A stretch of DNA of 47,734 nt from Gammaproteobacteria bacterium (GTDB lineage: Bacteria > Pseudomonadota > Gammaproteobacteria > Steroidobacterales > Steroidobacteraceae), in contig JAJPKM010000047.1 of the NCBI GenBank assembly GCA_021323735.1, positions 1 to 47,734 of the forward strand, in the 5' to 3' direction. The position numbers and the translations under genes were made by a program. This document shows, one piece after another, positions 33,874 through 43,639 of the stretch (position 1 is its first letter; each line of letters starts with the position of its first letter). The notes under the pieces are model-generated. The model was not told where the DNA came from, made no database searches, and worked only from the letters and a program-made list of their open reading frames with translations.

Positions 33874-36800
33874 CTAGCCGGGCAAATTCTCGATCAATCG
33901 CTGGGCTTCCTGCTTCTGACTCGCCGATCCTTCGCTGACGACTTCCTCGAGAATACTGCGGGCTCCTTCCGGATCGCCCATGTCCATATAAGCCCGCGCC
34001 AGATCCAGCTTGGTTCCTACTTCGCTCATGGTCACCGGCTCGAGTTCCGGAAGCGCAAGCTCCTCGGTCTTGATCTTGCTGGTGCGCGTACTGGAAATCG
34101 TTTTCAGCTTGTTGGTGGCGGCCGCTTCCGATCCATTCAGCGCCTCGCCCACATCCAGATCGACGCGCCGGTTGCGCTGACTACCCTCGAACACCTCGCT
34201 CGAGAACACTTCATCGTCGGCGCGCGGTTGCTGCACCGTATCGCCCGATCCCAAGGCGCCGGCGAGCCGGTCCAGATCCAAGTCGATGCTGTCGGTATTG
34301 AGGCCGCGCAATCGCGAGGTCGAATCGAGGTCCCCCCGATCCGGCTCTTGAACGTCGGAGTATTCCGGCGATTTCAAGCGTGACACCACCGTAGGATCTT
34401 GATTGCCGCGCGGCATCTGCACCGTCGGGGCCGACTCAGGTCCCAAAACGGCGGTCTTGATCTCCTCTTGATCCGTGCCCAAGTCGGCCACGAACGAGGC
34501 TTCCAATTCGCGTTCCAGTTCGGTCAGATCCTTATCGCGAGCCCGGCTTTCGGCCTCGGCCATCATGCGGCGGGATTTTTCATCGAGACCCGCCACCATG
34601 GTCGGCGCATCCGACGGATGATCGGTCTCCTCGAGCCGCGAACTGCTCACCGAGGTGCTTGCGCTTCCCTGCAGATGATCCAGATCCAAGCCCAAATCAT
34701 CGATCGACAGCTCGGCAGTTTGATCCACCTTCTTCGGGGAGATCCGGCCGCGAAGATCGGTCGGCTTCAACGTCGGCGACTCGACGGTGGGCGAGTCGGA
34801 GAAGTTCATCAACTCGGATTCCACGGTCGGCTCATCGCGCGGCGGCATTTCCCGGGTCGGCGAATCGTCCGCTCCGCGCTCCGGCTGATCCAAGGTAAAG
34901 TCCAGATCCGCGGAGGCGTGCAGCCCCGGGGACTCGCCCGTCGCTTCTGTGTCGCTATCCTTGGCGATGGGATGGTCGATGCTACGCTCGCCCTCGGGGT
35001 CACCGAACAAATCGATGTCCACCCGGTTCTCGCCGCCCTCCAGATTCAGATCGACCAGGGCGCCGGCGCCGCGGCCGCTGCCGGTCACGGAAGAGAATAG
35101 CGGCTCGTCGGGGCAGATCTGCTTGCCCATGATGACGATCTTGTCCCACTCCCCGGCCGGTGCACGGTCGCGCGTGGACTCCAAGCCCTTGGCCGTTTGC
35201 AGGAAGGCGTCCTTGTTGCCCCAAACGAAATAAATCTCCAACAGCTTCAAGCGCAGATCGCGCCGATCCGGCTCGCGCTCGAGCGCTATGCGCACCAAAT
35301 CCGCGGCCTGATCATAGAGACCGTAGGCCATGTGGAAGTCCGCCTCGGCCAGGGGATCCCCCTGATCGAGATTGACCGCACTCTCGCTGGACATGGTGTC
35401 ATCAGCTGCCTTCAGATCCGAGGTAGTCTCGCCGTAGTGCTGTACAGGCTCGTTGAAGTCCGGCATGCGGTGCTCGCCGGACTCTTCAACGACGAATGAA
35501 TCATCGCCGCCGCGGCCCGCGCCGACCCGGGCAGCCGGATCGCGAAACTCCGCAATGTCGGTGGAATCCAGACCCGGGAAGTCATTGACGCCACCGGTGG
35601 TTCCGCCCCCGGCCTGGCGACGGCGCCAGGACGCGAAGCCTAAGACGGCGAGCAATGCGACCAGCACCCCGGCGGGCACCCACCAATTCGCAGTAACCCA
35701 ATCGATCCAAGAACCCGAATCGACCGGCACTGCCGGCTTCTTCGCCACCGCCGGTGCCGGCTTCGGTGCAGGAACCGGGGCCGGTGTCGGGGTCGACGTG
35801 TTTTCAGCGGCCGGCGGCAGGGGCGCGGGCGTCGGGCTCGCCGCGGGCTTGGCCGGCTGCGCTTCCACCTTTGCGGGCGTCGGGCTCGTCGCGGGTTTGC
35901 TCGGCTGCGCTTCCACCGCTGCGGGCGTCGGTGCGGGAACCGGCACCTGCGCGACGGGCGCCTGCGGGCGTGGCGCCGGCGCCGGCGTTGAGGGTGTGCC
36001 AAGCTTTCGCTGCAATTCACTCAGCTCGCTGCTCTTGAGATCCAGCAGCCGATGCGTATCGGCCAGTTGAGCCTCCAAATCCTTGACGCGGCCTTTGAGG
36101 GCTTGCGCCTCGCCGCTGGAAGCGCTGTCGCTCGGGCTATTGCTGGCGCCACCGCCGGCACCCGGTGTCACCAATCGCAGATGTCCGCTGGGTGCCGCGG
36201 CATTGCCGCGCCATGCATCCATTTGGCGGTGAACTTCACTCATCGCCTCAGTCTGATTCAACGCCGCTATTTCGTCGCCGCCGGGCACACGCAACACCGC
36301 GCCGCGCCGCAAAATATTGATGTTGCCGCCGAAGGCATCGGGATTCGAGCGATACATGGCGATCATGGTTTGATCGATTTCGGCCTTCGAACCCGCGCGC
36401 AGGCTGTGGGCAATCTTGCTCAAGGTGTCGCCTTGCGCCACACGATAGGTGTCACCCACCAAACTGGAGGGTTCGGTATTGCTCGCGCTCGGCGCGCTGC
36501 CGGCACTTGGCGATGTGCTCGGCGACGTGGACGTGTTCGGCGGCGTGGCTGCGCTCGCTGCGCTGCCGCCCGGGCGGCCGGACGAACGGCGCGCGTGGCG
36601 CGGTGCCGGGGATGATGTTGCGGCATCAGAACTAGGAGTAGCTGGGGCAGCTGCCGGACTTGCCGCCGCGGGAACGGGCGCGGATCGTGCGGGTGGCGTC
36701 GGTGCCGGCGCGGTGGTCGCCGCCGCCACGGGGGCAGCCGTGCTCGCCCGCTCGCCCGGCGTATACACCGGGGGATCGAGCAATACCGTGTACTCGCGCA

Positions 36801-37158
36801 TGAGGCGGCCACGTGCCCAGTTCACTTCCACCAAGAACGTCACGAAGGGTTCGGGGATCGAATCGGTCGAGCGCACTTGCAACACGTCTCGGCCATCTTT
36901 GCTCTTGGCCACTTTGAACGTGATGGTCGACAAGAAGGGCGGCCGTTCGATGCCGTAGCGTGTGAATGCATCCTTGGGCGCGAGCGCGGCACGCAGCGCC
37001 CCCAATTCTTCGGGACCGGCCGCTATGAGGTCGATCTCGGCATTCATCGGCTCGTTCAAGGATGAATTCAGATGAATCTCACCCAGGCCCAATGCCCACG
37101 ACAAGGACGGGGACAGCAGGCATGCCATCAGCATTAAGCGAGGCAGGGTCACAAACAT
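33874..37158 (-). CDS. fimV: FimV-type pilus assembly / polar hub protein
   Basis: The start is the ATG at 37158, with GGGAG 7 bases upstream and a signal peptide directly after it (MFVTLPRLMLMACLLSPSLS); the frame extends 14 codons further. The 1094 residues show: the FimV N-terminal domain (LGLGEIHLNSSLNEPMNAEI), a LysM domain (DTYRVAQGDTLSKIAHSL), a coiled-coil segment (LEAQLADTHRLLDLKSSELS), a Pro/Ala-rich linker with a 48-bp duplicated unit (35825-35920), one membrane helix (WWVPAGVLVALLAVLGFASW), and an acidic cytoplasmic part. It ends in the TPR motif typical of FimV (KLDLARAYMDMGDPEGARSI). FimV works in type IV pilus assembly and cAMP control. Confidence 0.92.
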   Translation of the reverse strand: MFVTLPRLMLMACLLSPSLSWALGLGEIHLNSSLNEPMNAEIDLIAAGPEELGALRAALAPKDAFTRYGIERPPFLSTITFKVAKSKDGRDVLQVRSTDSIPEPFVTFLVEVNWARGRLMREYTVLLDPPVYTPGERASTAAPVAAATTAPAPTPPARSAPVPAAASPAAAPATPSSDAATSSPAPRHARRSSGRPGGSAASAATPPNTSTSPSTSPSAGSAPSASNTEPSSLVGDTYRVAQGDTLSKIAHSLRAGSKAEIDQTMIAMYRSNPDAFGGNINILRRGAVLRVPGGDEIAALNQTEAMSEVHRQMDAWRGNAAAPSGHLRLVTPGAGGGASNSPSDSASSGEAQALKGRVKDLEAQLADTHRLLDLKSSELSELQRKLGTPSTPAPAPRPQAPVAQVPVPAPTPAAVEAQPSKPATSPTPAKVEAQPAKPAASPTPAPLPPAAENTSTPTPAPVPAPKPAPAVAKKPAVPVDSGSWIDWVTANWWVPAGVLVALLAVLGFASWRRRQAGGGTTGGVNDFPGLDSTDIAEFRDPAARVGAGRGGDDSFVVEESGEHRMPDFNEPVQHYGETTSDLKAADDTMSSESAVNLDQGDPLAEADFHMAYGLYDQAADLVRIALEREPDRRDLRLKLLEIYFVWGNKDAFLQTAKGLESTRDRAPAGEWDKIVIMGKQICPDEPLFSSVTGSGRGAGALVDLNLEGGENRVDIDLFGDPEGERSIDHPIAKDSDTEATGESPGLHASADLDFTLDQPERGADDSPTREMPPRDEPTVESELMNFSDSPTVESPTLKPTDLRGRISPKKVDQTAELSIDDLGLDLDHLQGSASTSVSSSRLEETDHPSDAPTMVAGLDEKSRRMMAEAESRARDKDLTELERELEASFVADLGTDQEEIKTAVLGPESAPTVQMPRGNQDPTVVSRLKSPEYSDVQEPDRGDLDSTSRLRGLNTDSIDLDLDRLAGALGSGDTVQQPRADDEVFSSEVFEGSQRNRRVDLDVGEALNGSEAAATNKLKTISSTRTSKIKTEELALPELEPVTMSEVGTKLDLARAYMDMGDPEGARSILEEVVSEGSASQKQEAQRLIENLPG

Positions 37159-37262
37159 TTCTACTCCCAGAATTCTGGTAGGCAAGCGAACAAAGTTCAT
37201 TGTGCTATAGGGGCTTGGAAGCGAATTCTCACTTGCCTTTTACATAAGCCAATAACTATATC

Positions 37263-38288
37263 TCACTGGCATCTATTTACCAAAATCTGGGCGACCGAAA
37301 CTGCGTTATGCGCCGCACATTTCCGAACATTATCAGCCACCACCCAAAAATTTAGACCTCGATCACGGGTCAAATCGGCCCGAATGCGGCCTACATATAC
37401 CTGATCTGGCGCCGTGGCCAATGTGGCGGGCGTCGGAAATTCGGCAAGCGATTCCGCGTCAATGACGCTCAAGCCGCTCCCGCGTTGCAGCACCTGCAGG
37501 GCTTCCCCGACACTCACCGGCCGCTCGAACGAGGCATGCACCGCCAGACTGTGCCCGAAGAACACCGGCACCCGCACTGCCGTGACATTGATGCCCAGTG
37601 AGGGCAAATTCAGCACACGCCGCGTCTCCTCCCACAAACGCCGCTCCTCGCGCGAGACGCCCTCGGCGTCCAGCGTATCCACGAGCGGAATGACGTTGAA
37701 GGCGATCTGCCGGCCGAACGCCCTGCCCCTGGCCTTTTTGCCGCTGAGCATCGCGACTGTTTCGCCGGCCAGTTCGTCCATCGCCCCGCGCCCGCTGCCC
37801 GATACCGCCTGATACGTAGCCACCTCGACACGAGCCAGCCCGGCAAGCCGGTGCAGCGGTGCAAGCACCGTCGCGAGCGCGACGCTGGCGCTTCCCGGCA
37901 GCGCGATCAGGCCGCGCGGCCCTATCGACTCGAGCACGCTGGGATTGACGTCAGCCGCCACCAACGGCACATCGGTCCGCGCGCGAAACGCGGCCGACCC
38001 ATCGATGACCCAGGCGTGCGCCGCCGCAGCCTGCGCGTAGCGCTCCGAGAGCGCCGCACGTCCGCAGAAAAACGCCAAATCGACGCGCGCGAAATCGAAT
38101 GCGGCGACATCCCCCACCGTCAATTTGGCTTCCTCGTCGCTGACGGGTGAACCGGCGCTGCGCTCATCATCGAGCGCGTGCAACTCGGCCATCGGCATTT
38201 TTCGCGCGCGCAGCTCATCGATCACCGCCTCCCCGATCAAGCTCGACACGCCCACCACGGCGATGCGCGGCAATCTGGGGGTGCTCAT
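37263..38288 (-). CDS. Aspartate-semialdehyde dehydrogenase-like protein, Usg type
   Basis: This 341-residue protein has the fold of aspartate-semialdehyde dehydrogenase: [19 protein letters not shown] at the NADP-binding N-terminus, [20 protein letters not shown] and [20 protein letters not shown] with the His of the active site. Where the catalytic Cys is expected (P-N-C), the sequence reads LPGSASVAL: Ser133 replaces it. This points to the Usg-1 group, paralogues near fimV/truA of unknown function, rather than to an active Asd. The start ATG overlaps the aroC stop by 4 bases; an upstream extension would be antisense to nothing real and is rejected. fimV follows after about 100 bases. Confidence 0.8.
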   Translation of the reverse strand: MSTPRLPRIAVVGVSSLIGEAVIDELRARKMPMAELHALDDERSAGSPVSDEEAKLTVGDVAAFDFARVDLAFFCGRAALSERYAQAAAAHAWVIDGSAAFRARTDVPLVAADVNPSVLESIGPRGLIALPGSASVALATVLAPLHRLAGLARVEVATYQAVSGSGRGAMDELAGETVAMLSGKKARGRAFGRQIAFNVIPLVDTLDAEGVSREERRLWEETRRVLNLPSLGINVTAVRVPVFFGHSLAVHASFERPVSVGEALQVLQRGSGLSVIDAESLAEFPTPATLATAPDQVYVGRIRADLTRDRGLNFWVVADNVRKCAAHNAVSVAQILVNRCQ

Positions 38289-39379
38289 CGGCGTGTAATC
38301 ACAGGCGTCGCGCAAACCACGTCGGCGCACTGCGCGCGAAAGCGCAGATAATGGTCCATCAACACCAGCGCCAGCATGGCCTCGGCGATCGGAGTGGCGC
38401 GGATGCCGACGCAAGGATCGTGGCGTCCGGTGGTCACCACCTCGACCGGCTCGCCATCGATGCGGATGGTTTGGCCCGGAATGGTAATGCTGGAAGTCGG
38501 CTTCAATGCCAGGCTCACCACGATATCCTGGCCGGAAGAAATGCCACCCAGAACGCCGCCCGCGTGATTGCTCTTGAATCCGGCCGGAGTCATCTCGTCC
38601 CGGTGCTCGGATCCGTGCTGCTCGACCGACCTGAACCCGGCGCCAATCTCGACGCCTTTCACGGCATTGATGCCCATCATGGCGCTCGCCAAGTCGGCAT
38701 CGAGCCGCTCGAATACCGGCTCGCCCAACCCCGGCGGCACCCCCGCTGCGATGACGGTGACGCGCGCACCGATGGAATCGCCCGCCTCGCGAATGCGCCA
38801 AATATAATCCTCGAGCTCCTGGACGCGTGCCGGATCGGGGCAGAAGAAGGCATTGTCATACGCGGACTGCGGATTCTTGGGTTCGATCACGATCGGTCCC
38901 ATTTGCGCGAGATAACCGTGGATACGGACCTCGAGCCGCTCGCGCAAATATTTGCGTGCGATGGCGCCCGCCGCAACGCGCACGACGGTTTCGCGCGCCG
39001 AGGAGCGTCCGCCGCCCCGATAATCGCGAAAGCCGTATTTCTGCTGGTAGGTGTAATCGGCATGGCCGGGCCGAAACCGATCCTTGATCTTTTCGTAATC
39101 ACGCGAGCGCTGGTCCTCGTTTTGCACCAACAGCGCGATAGGCGTGCCGGTGGTCTTGCCTTCGAACACCCCGGACAGAATGCGCACCGTATCCGGCTCA
39201 CGGCGCTGGCTGGTGTACTGAGAAGTTCCCGGCCGGCGGCGGTCAACATCGCTCTGTAAGTCCGCTTCGGTGAGTTCCAGTCCCGGCGGGCAGCCGTCCA
39301 CCACGCAACCGAGCGCAGGCCCATGGCTTTCCCCGAAACTGGTGACGGTGAATATCCGCCCGAAAGTATTACCCGCCAC
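38285..39379 (-). CDS. aroC: Chorismate synthase (AroC)
   Basis: AroC makes chorismate from EPSP with reduced FMN, the last step of the common aromatic pathway. The 364-residue protein shows [20 protein letters not shown] (about 3-22), [60 protein letters not shown] and GILGG-equivalent [12 protein letters not shown]. Length is standard. It lies 3 bases after prmB and overlaps the Usg-like gene by 4. Confidence 0.97.
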   Translation of the reverse strand: MAGNTFGRIFTVTSFGESHGPALGCVVDGCPPGLELTEADLQSDVDRRRPGTSQYTSQRREPDTVRILSGVFEGKTTGTPIALLVQNEDQRSRDYEKIKDRFRPGHADYTYQQKYGFRDYRGGGRSSARETVVRVAAGAIARKYLRERLEVRIHGYLAQMGPIVIEPKNPQSAYDNAFFCPDPARVQELEDYIWRIREAGDSIGARVTVIAAGVPPGLGEPVFERLDADLASAMMGINAVKGVEIGAGFRSVEQHGSEHRDEMTPAGFKSNHAGGVLGGISSGQDIVVSLALKPTSSITIPGQTIRIDGEPVEVVTTGRHDPCVGIRATPIAEAMLALVLMDHYLRFRAQCADVVCATPVITRR

Positions 39380-39382
39380 GTC

Positions 39383-40429
39383 TTAAGTTCCCATTTCCGC
39401 GTCCAAATCACGCGCCTTCAATACGAACACGCCGCCGCCGCCCATCGCGATTCGCGGCCAGATGAAAGGCAATCGCGGGAATGCACGCAACAGAGCCGCT
39501 TCCGTATTGCCCACCTCGACCACCAGGATACCCTCGTCCGTAAGATGAGTCCGGGCCGCGGCGAAAATCGCCCGCACCGCATCGAGACCATCGTCACCCG
39601 ACGCCAGGCCCAGCGTCGGCTCATGTCGATACTCGGGCGGCAACGTGCGCATTTCAGCGCGCCCCACATAGGGTGGGTTGCTCACGATGATATCGTAACG
39701 GCGGTCCCCAACGGCGCTGAAATAGTCGGAACGCAGCACCGAGACGCGCTTTTCCCACCCGAGACGGCGCACGTTGCGCCCGCAGACCTGCAGCGCGGCG
39801 ACCGAGATATCGACCGCATCCACGCGCGCGCGCGGGAACGCCCGGGCGCACGCCAGCGCAATGGCGCCCGATCCGGTGCCGATATCGATGATGCGGCGAA
39901 CACGCCCGCGCATCCAGGGCGCAAAACGCTGCAGCACGAGTTCGGCGATCGGCGAACGCGGCACCAGCACGCGCTCATCCACGTACAGCTCGAGGCCTGC
40001 GAAGAAAGCTCGATGAGTGAGGTAGGGCAGCGGAATTCGTTCCTGTATGCGCCGCTGCAACAGCGCCTCTATCCGCGTCGCTTGGCGCTGCGTGAGCGGC
40101 AAGGAGTAGGCCGCCGACCCGAGATCATGTGCAAGCCCCGCGACGTAGAACACCAATTCAGCGGCTTCATCGCGCGCATCGGTGGTTCCATGACCGAAGC
40201 ATACCCTCGCAGCACGCAGTGCGCGTGCACTGCGCAGTATGGCCGCACCGACGCTCCGCGCCGCAAACTGAGGCTTAGGCGCATGCTGAGGTTTGCTCGC
40301 GCGCTGAGGTTTGGTCGCACCCTGACGCTTGGCTGCACCCTGAGGTTTGGCTGCACCCTGACGCTTGGCTGCACCCTGAGGTTTGGCCGCGCGGACAGGT
40401 TTGATCGCCGTGTGGGATAATCGGGGCAT
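39383..40429 (-). CDS. prmB: 50S ribosomal protein L3 N5-glutamine methyltransferase (PrmB) with repeat extension
   Basis: PrmB methylates a glutamine of ribosomal protein L3 using SAM. The conserved part starts near FGHGTTDARDEAAELVFYV and includes RIPLPYLTHRAFFAGLELYV, the SAM motif IIDIGTGSGAIALACARAFP and the NPPY motif in IIVSNPPYVGRAEM. From the ATG at 40429 the protein has 348 residues, some 40 more than E. coli PrmB. The extra N-terminal part is seven hexapeptides of the type AK(P/R)QGA. No alternative start codon occurs between the repeats and the conserved part. The ATG overlaps the divergent ATG of the Sco gene. Confidence 0.88.
   Translation of the reverse strand: MPRLSHTAIKPVRAAKPQGAAKRQGAAKPQGAAKRQGATKPQRASKPQHAPKPQFAARSVGAAILRSARALRAARVCFGHGTTDARDEAAELVFYVAGLAHDLGSAAYSLPLTQRQATRIEALLQRRIQERIPLPYLTHRAFFAGLELYVDERVLVPRSPIAELVLQRFAPWMRGRVRRIIDIGTGSGAIALACARAFPRARVDAVDISVAALQVCGRNVRRLGWEKRVSVLRSDYFSAVGDRRYDIIVSNPPYVGRAEMRTLPPEYRHEPTLGLASGDDGLDAVRAIFAAARTHLTDEGILVVEVGNTEAALLRAFPRLPFIWPRIAMGGGGVFVLKARDLDAEMGT
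40262..40387 (-). repeat. Seven 18-bp units coding an AK(P/R)QGA hexapeptide repeat
   Basis: Within the 5' part of prmB seven consecutive 18-bp units encode AKPQGA, AKRQGA, AKPQGA, AKRQGA, TKPQRA, SKPQHA and PKPQFA. The first four alternate as a 36-bp higher-order unit and are nearly identical, so they probably expanded recently; the last three have diverged. The result is a strongly basic, unstructured tail. Confidence 0.85.
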
Positions 40430-41051
40430 GACGTATCGACTGAAACTAATATCCTTGGTACTCGTGAGCATTGCCGCCGCCGGGGGTCTCGCCGCAGCGC
40501 TGGTGTGGGCGCCCTTGCCACCCCGGGAGCTGGCGACCGGTACGCTTCTCGTACCCAGCCGCGCGCTCGCGGAGTTTAGCTTGATCGACCATCAAGGTCG
40601 CGGCTTTGGGTCGGCAAATCTACAGGGCCATTGGTCCTTGATGGTCTTTGGCTATACGAATTGTCCTGATCTCTGCCCCGCGACGCTGACGACGCTGGCG
40701 GCCGTGGGCAAGCGGCTGCGGGCCGCGAAAGCCGCCATGCCCCAGGTCATCTTCATATCCGCCGACGCCAAACGCGACACCCCCGCGCAGCTGGCGAAGT
40801 ACGTCCCGAATTTCGATCCTGATTTCATCGGCCTCACCGCCGCCAATCAGTCGGCTATCGAAGCGGTGGCGAGGAACTGGGGGGTCGCCGTGGCGATCCG
40901 GCCCGCGACCGATGGCGAGTATACCGTGGATCATTCGGGCGCCATTCTAGCCATCGATCCCGCGGGCGATCTGGCAGCCGTTTTGACCGGCCCATTCACC
41001 GTGGACGCGCTCGCGAGCGACATCCAGCGCCTCATCGCCGGGCGTGCATGA
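40428..41051 (+). CDS. Sco1/SenC-family copper chaperone
   Basis: The 207-residue protein starts with a membrane anchor (LKLISLVLVSIAAAGGLAAAL) and continues as a thioredoxin-fold Sco protein. GYTNCPDLCPATL supplies the copper-binding CxxxC (Cys79 and Cys83), and TVDHSGAI the third ligand, His169. Sco proteins deliver copper to the CuA site of cytochrome oxidase or act as thiol reductases in the periplasm. Its stop overlaps the psd start by 4 bases. No oxidase genes are in the window. Confidence 0.9.
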   Translation: MTYRLKLISLVLVSIAAAGGLAAALVWAPLPPRELATGTLLVPSRALAEFSLIDHQGRGFGSANLQGHWSLMVFGYTNCPDLCPATLTTLAAVGKRLRAAKAAMPQVIFISADAKRDTPAQLAKYVPNFDPDFIGLTAANQSAIEAVARNWGVAVAIRPATDGEYTVDHSGAILAIDPAGDLAAVLTGPFTVDALASDIQRLIAGRA

Positions 41052-41893
41052 GATTGAGCCGTCCGTTCGTGTGGTTGCAGTATCTACTGCCCCAGCACGC
41101 CCTGTCGCGCCTCATTCTGCGAGCGACGCGCATACGTAAACCCTGGCTGAAAAATGCCTTGGTACGCGGCTTCCTCAAACTCTACTCGATCGACATGACG
41201 GAGGCGGCCCAAGGCGATCCCTTCAGCTTTGACAGCTTTAACGAATTTTTTACCCGCGCCTTGAAGCCTGGTGTTCGCACGATCGCCGCCGACCAGAACG
41301 CCATTGCGTGTCCGGTGGATGGCACGATCAGCCAAGCAGGCAGCATCGAGGGCCAGCGGCTGTTGCAGGCCAAGGGCCGCACCTACGCCCTGACCGAACT
41401 CCTGGCCGCTCAGCCTTGGGCGGAAGAATTCGAAGGCGGCTCTTTTGCAACCATTTATCTGGCGCCGTTCAACTATCATCGGGTGCACATGCCGGTGCGC
41501 GGAGAACTTAAGGACACCATCTACGTGCCCGGACGCCTGTTCAGCGTCAACTCGGCCACCGCGGCGCATGTACCGAAGCTCTTCGCGCGCAACGAGCGCG
41601 TCCTGACCCTGTTCGACACGGCATTTGGCCGGGTCGTGATGATCATGGTCGGTGCGCTGAACGTGGGCAGCATGGCCACCGTTTGGGCCGGCGATATCAC
41701 GCCCGCGGCGCGCCGAACGATCACCCGGTTGCCCCCCCGGCAACTCGCGCTGGAAAAAGGTGCCGAAATGGGACGCTTCAACATGGGTTCCACGGTGATC
41801 TTGCTGTTTCAGCGGCATCGGGCCCGCTGGAATGCGGATTTACGCACAGGGACCGCCGTCAAGCTGGGCCAATCGCTGGGTACGCTCGAGTGA
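41048..41893 (+). CDS. psd: Phosphatidylserine decarboxylase
   Basis: Psd makes phosphatidylethanolamine at the inner membrane. The 281-residue proenzyme contains SFNEFFTRALKPGVR, CPVDGTISQAGSI, LAPFNYHRVHMPVRG and the C-terminal FNMGSTVILLF. Self-cleavage between Gly247 and Ser248 of MGST (LGST-type) would create the pyruvoyl cofactor on the alpha chain. It is linked by ATGA/GTGA-type 4-base overlaps to the Sco gene before it and epmA after it. The psd-epmA link is also seen in enterics. Confidence 0.95.
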   Translation: MRLSRPFVWLQYLLPQHALSRLILRATRIRKPWLKNALVRGFLKLYSIDMTEAAQGDPFSFDSFNEFFTRALKPGVRTIAADQNAIACPVDGTISQAGSIEGQRLLQAKGRTYALTELLAAQPWAEEFEGGSFATIYLAPFNYHRVHMPVRGELKDTIYVPGRLFSVNSATAAHVPKLFARNERVLTLFDTAFGRVVMIMVGALNVGSMATVWAGDITPAARRTITRLPPRQLALEKGAEMGRFNMGSTVILLFQRHRARWNADLRTGTAVKLGQSLGTLE

Positions 41894-42849
41894 CATGGCG
41901 CCCTGCGGCGACGCACGCCGCCTTGAGACGGCGCGCCCAGATGCTCGATGCCACCCGCGCATTCTTCAAGCATCGCGGTGTTTTGGAAGTCGAGACACCC
42001 ATCTTGAGCGCCGCCACGGTCAGCGACCCGCAGATCGAGTCCTTGGCGACGCAGGTTGCGGGCTTGCCGGGTTGCCGTTATCTCTCTACATCGCCCGAAT
42101 ATGCCATGAAGCGCCTATTGGCCGGCGGCAGCGGCGACATCTATCAGGTCTGCAAAGTGTTTCGCGACGCCGAGCGCGGCCGCTGGCACAACCCGGAATT
42201 CACCATGCTCGAGTGGTATCGCGTGGGATTCGACGATGCAGCGCTGATGGACGAGGTCGAACTGCTGGTCGGGCAGCTGCTGGCGCCGACGCGGCAATTG
42301 CAAACGGCGGAACGCTTGACCTATGCGGCGGCGTTTCAACGCCACGCGGGCGTCGATGCATTCAACTCGAGCGAGGCCGAATTGCGCGCGGCCGCCTTGG
42401 GCTTCGGGGTAAGGTGCGAGGCGGAGCTTGATCGCGACGCCACGCTCGATTTGCTGATGGGACTCATCGTTGGGCCCTGCTTGGGCCGGGAAAAGCCTTG
42501 CTTCATCGTCGACTACCCCGCATCGCAGGCCGCGCTCGCACGCCTGAGGGCTTCAGATCCGCGCGTGTCGGCGCGCTTCGAGCTGTACTTGGACGGACTC
42601 GAATTGGCAAACGGCTTCCACGAGCTGGTGCAGCCTGGAGAGCAGCGCGGCCGTTTCGCGCACGACCTTGACCTGCGGCGTGCCCGCGGCCAGGTCGAAG
42701 TGCCGTTGGACGAGAATCTGCTGGCGGCTCTCGATAATGGCATGCCCGACTGCGCGGGTGTCGCGCTGGGATTCGACCGCCTGGTCGCGATTGCGCTGGG
42801 GGCCGATCGATTGAGCGACGCGATGTCCTTCGACATCGATAGCGCCTAG
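41890..42849 (+). CDS. epmA: EF-P (R)-beta-lysine ligase (EpmA/GenX/PoxA)
   Basis: EpmA is a lysyl-tRNA-synthetase-like enzyme that attaches (R)-beta-lysine to Lys34 of elongation factor P. I place the start at the GTG of 41890, which overlaps the psd stop (GTGA) and yields 319 residues. Class II synthetase motifs are visible: FKHRGVLEVETPILS (motif 1), YLSTSPEYAMKRLLAGGSGD, VFRDAERGRWHNPEFTMLEW (motif 2), ELANGFHELVQPGEQ and GVALGFDRLVAIALG (motif 3). It lacks the tRNA-anticodon domain of LysS. efp, its substrate, converges 11 bases away. The epmB aminomutase gene is not in the window. Confidence 0.93.
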   Translation: MTWRPAATHAALRRRAQMLDATRAFFKHRGVLEVETPILSAATVSDPQIESLATQVAGLPGCRYLSTSPEYAMKRLLAGGSGDIYQVCKVFRDAERGRWHNPEFTMLEWYRVGFDDAALMDEVELLVGQLLAPTRQLQTAERLTYAAAFQRHAGVDAFNSSEAELRAAALGFGVRCEAELDRDATLDLLMGLIVGPCLGREKPCFIVDYPASQAALARLRASDPRVSARFELYLDGLELANGFHELVQPGEQRGRFAHDLDLRRARGQVEVPLDENLLAALDNGMPDCAGVALGFDRLVAIALGADRLSDAMSFDIDSA

Positions 42850-42860
42850 CAGCAGGCGCT

Positions 42861-43430
42861 TCAGCCCTTGCCGCGCGACAGATATTCGCCGGTGCGGGTA
42901 TCGATGCGCAGGATCTCGCCCTCATTGATGAACAGCGGCACCCGGACCATTGCACCGGTTTCCAGCTTCGCGGGCTTCGAGCCGCCGGTTGCCGTATCGC
43001 CACGCACGCCCGGATCGGTCTCGACCACCTTGAGCTCCATGTGCGCCGGCGGCGTGACCTGAAGCGGGACGCCGTTCCACAAGGTAACGACGCAAATGGT
43101 GCCGTCTTTGAGCCATTGGGCACCGTCCCCGACCGCCTCCTTGGAGGCGGTGAGCTGCTCGAAGGTCTCGGGCACCATGAAGTGGAAGAAATCCCCGTCA
43201 CTGTAGAGATACTGCATATCCGTATCGACGACGTCGGCAGCCTCCACCGTGTCACCGGATTTCCAGGTGCGCTCGATGGTGCGCCCGGTCTTCAGGTTGC
43301 GAACCCGTACGCGGTTGAATGCCTGGCCCTTGCCGGGCTTGACCATCTCGTTCTCGACGATGGCATAGGGGTCGCCGTCGATCAGAATCTTCAGGCCGGC
43401 TTTGAATTCGTTTGTGCTGTAGTTAGCCAT
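42861..43430 (-). CDS. efp: Elongation factor P
   Basis: EF-P relieves ribosome stalling at proline runs. The 189-residue, three-domain protein carries the modification loop [12 protein letters not shown] with Lys34 in the expected place, matching the EpmA pathway rather than the rhamnosyl-Arg32 (EarP) type. Conserved segments TFKSGD-like [12 protein letters not shown] and [12 protein letters not shown] are present. GAGG lies 6 bases before the ATG. On the minus strand TATGAT (43457-43462) is a likely -10 with a weak -35. Confidence 0.97.
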   Translation of the reverse strand: MANYSTNEFKAGLKILIDGDPYAIVENEMVKPGKGQAFNRVRVRNLKTGRTIERTWKSGDTVEAADVVDTDMQYLYSDGDFFHFMVPETFEQLTASKEAVGDGAQWLKDGTICVVTLWNGVPLQVTPPAHMELKVVETDPGVRGDTATGGSKPAKLETGAMVRVPLFINEGEILRIDTRTGEYLSRGKG

Positions 43431-43456
43431 CGAAGGCCTCGAGTTGAAGGGCGCGT

Positions 43457-43462
43457 ATCATA
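43457..43462 (-). promoter_or_regulatory. Possible -10 element of efp
   Basis: TATGAT on the minus strand, 27 bases before the efp start codon. No good -35 is seen at 16-18 bases, so this is a weak assignment. Confidence 0.3.
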
Positions 43463-43639
43463 GCCGCAACCCCAGGGTTGTTGCCAGTTCGGAGCCTACC
43501 TTAAGTATTCCCCGTGGCCGCGAGCGAGATGGAATACTCGGACAGGCTCCTGCGAATACCTGCTCCGGTATAGACGCCCGTCCCAGAATGACGAAAATCT
43601 GAGGTGGTACACTTTGCGACCAGTCTGCGAGGATACCAG

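Noticed and set aside
38289-38801. N-terminal extension of the Asd-like protein
   Set aside because: It is an out-of-frame reading of aroC; the ATG at 38288 overlaps the aroC stop by 4 bases and begins the conserved fold.
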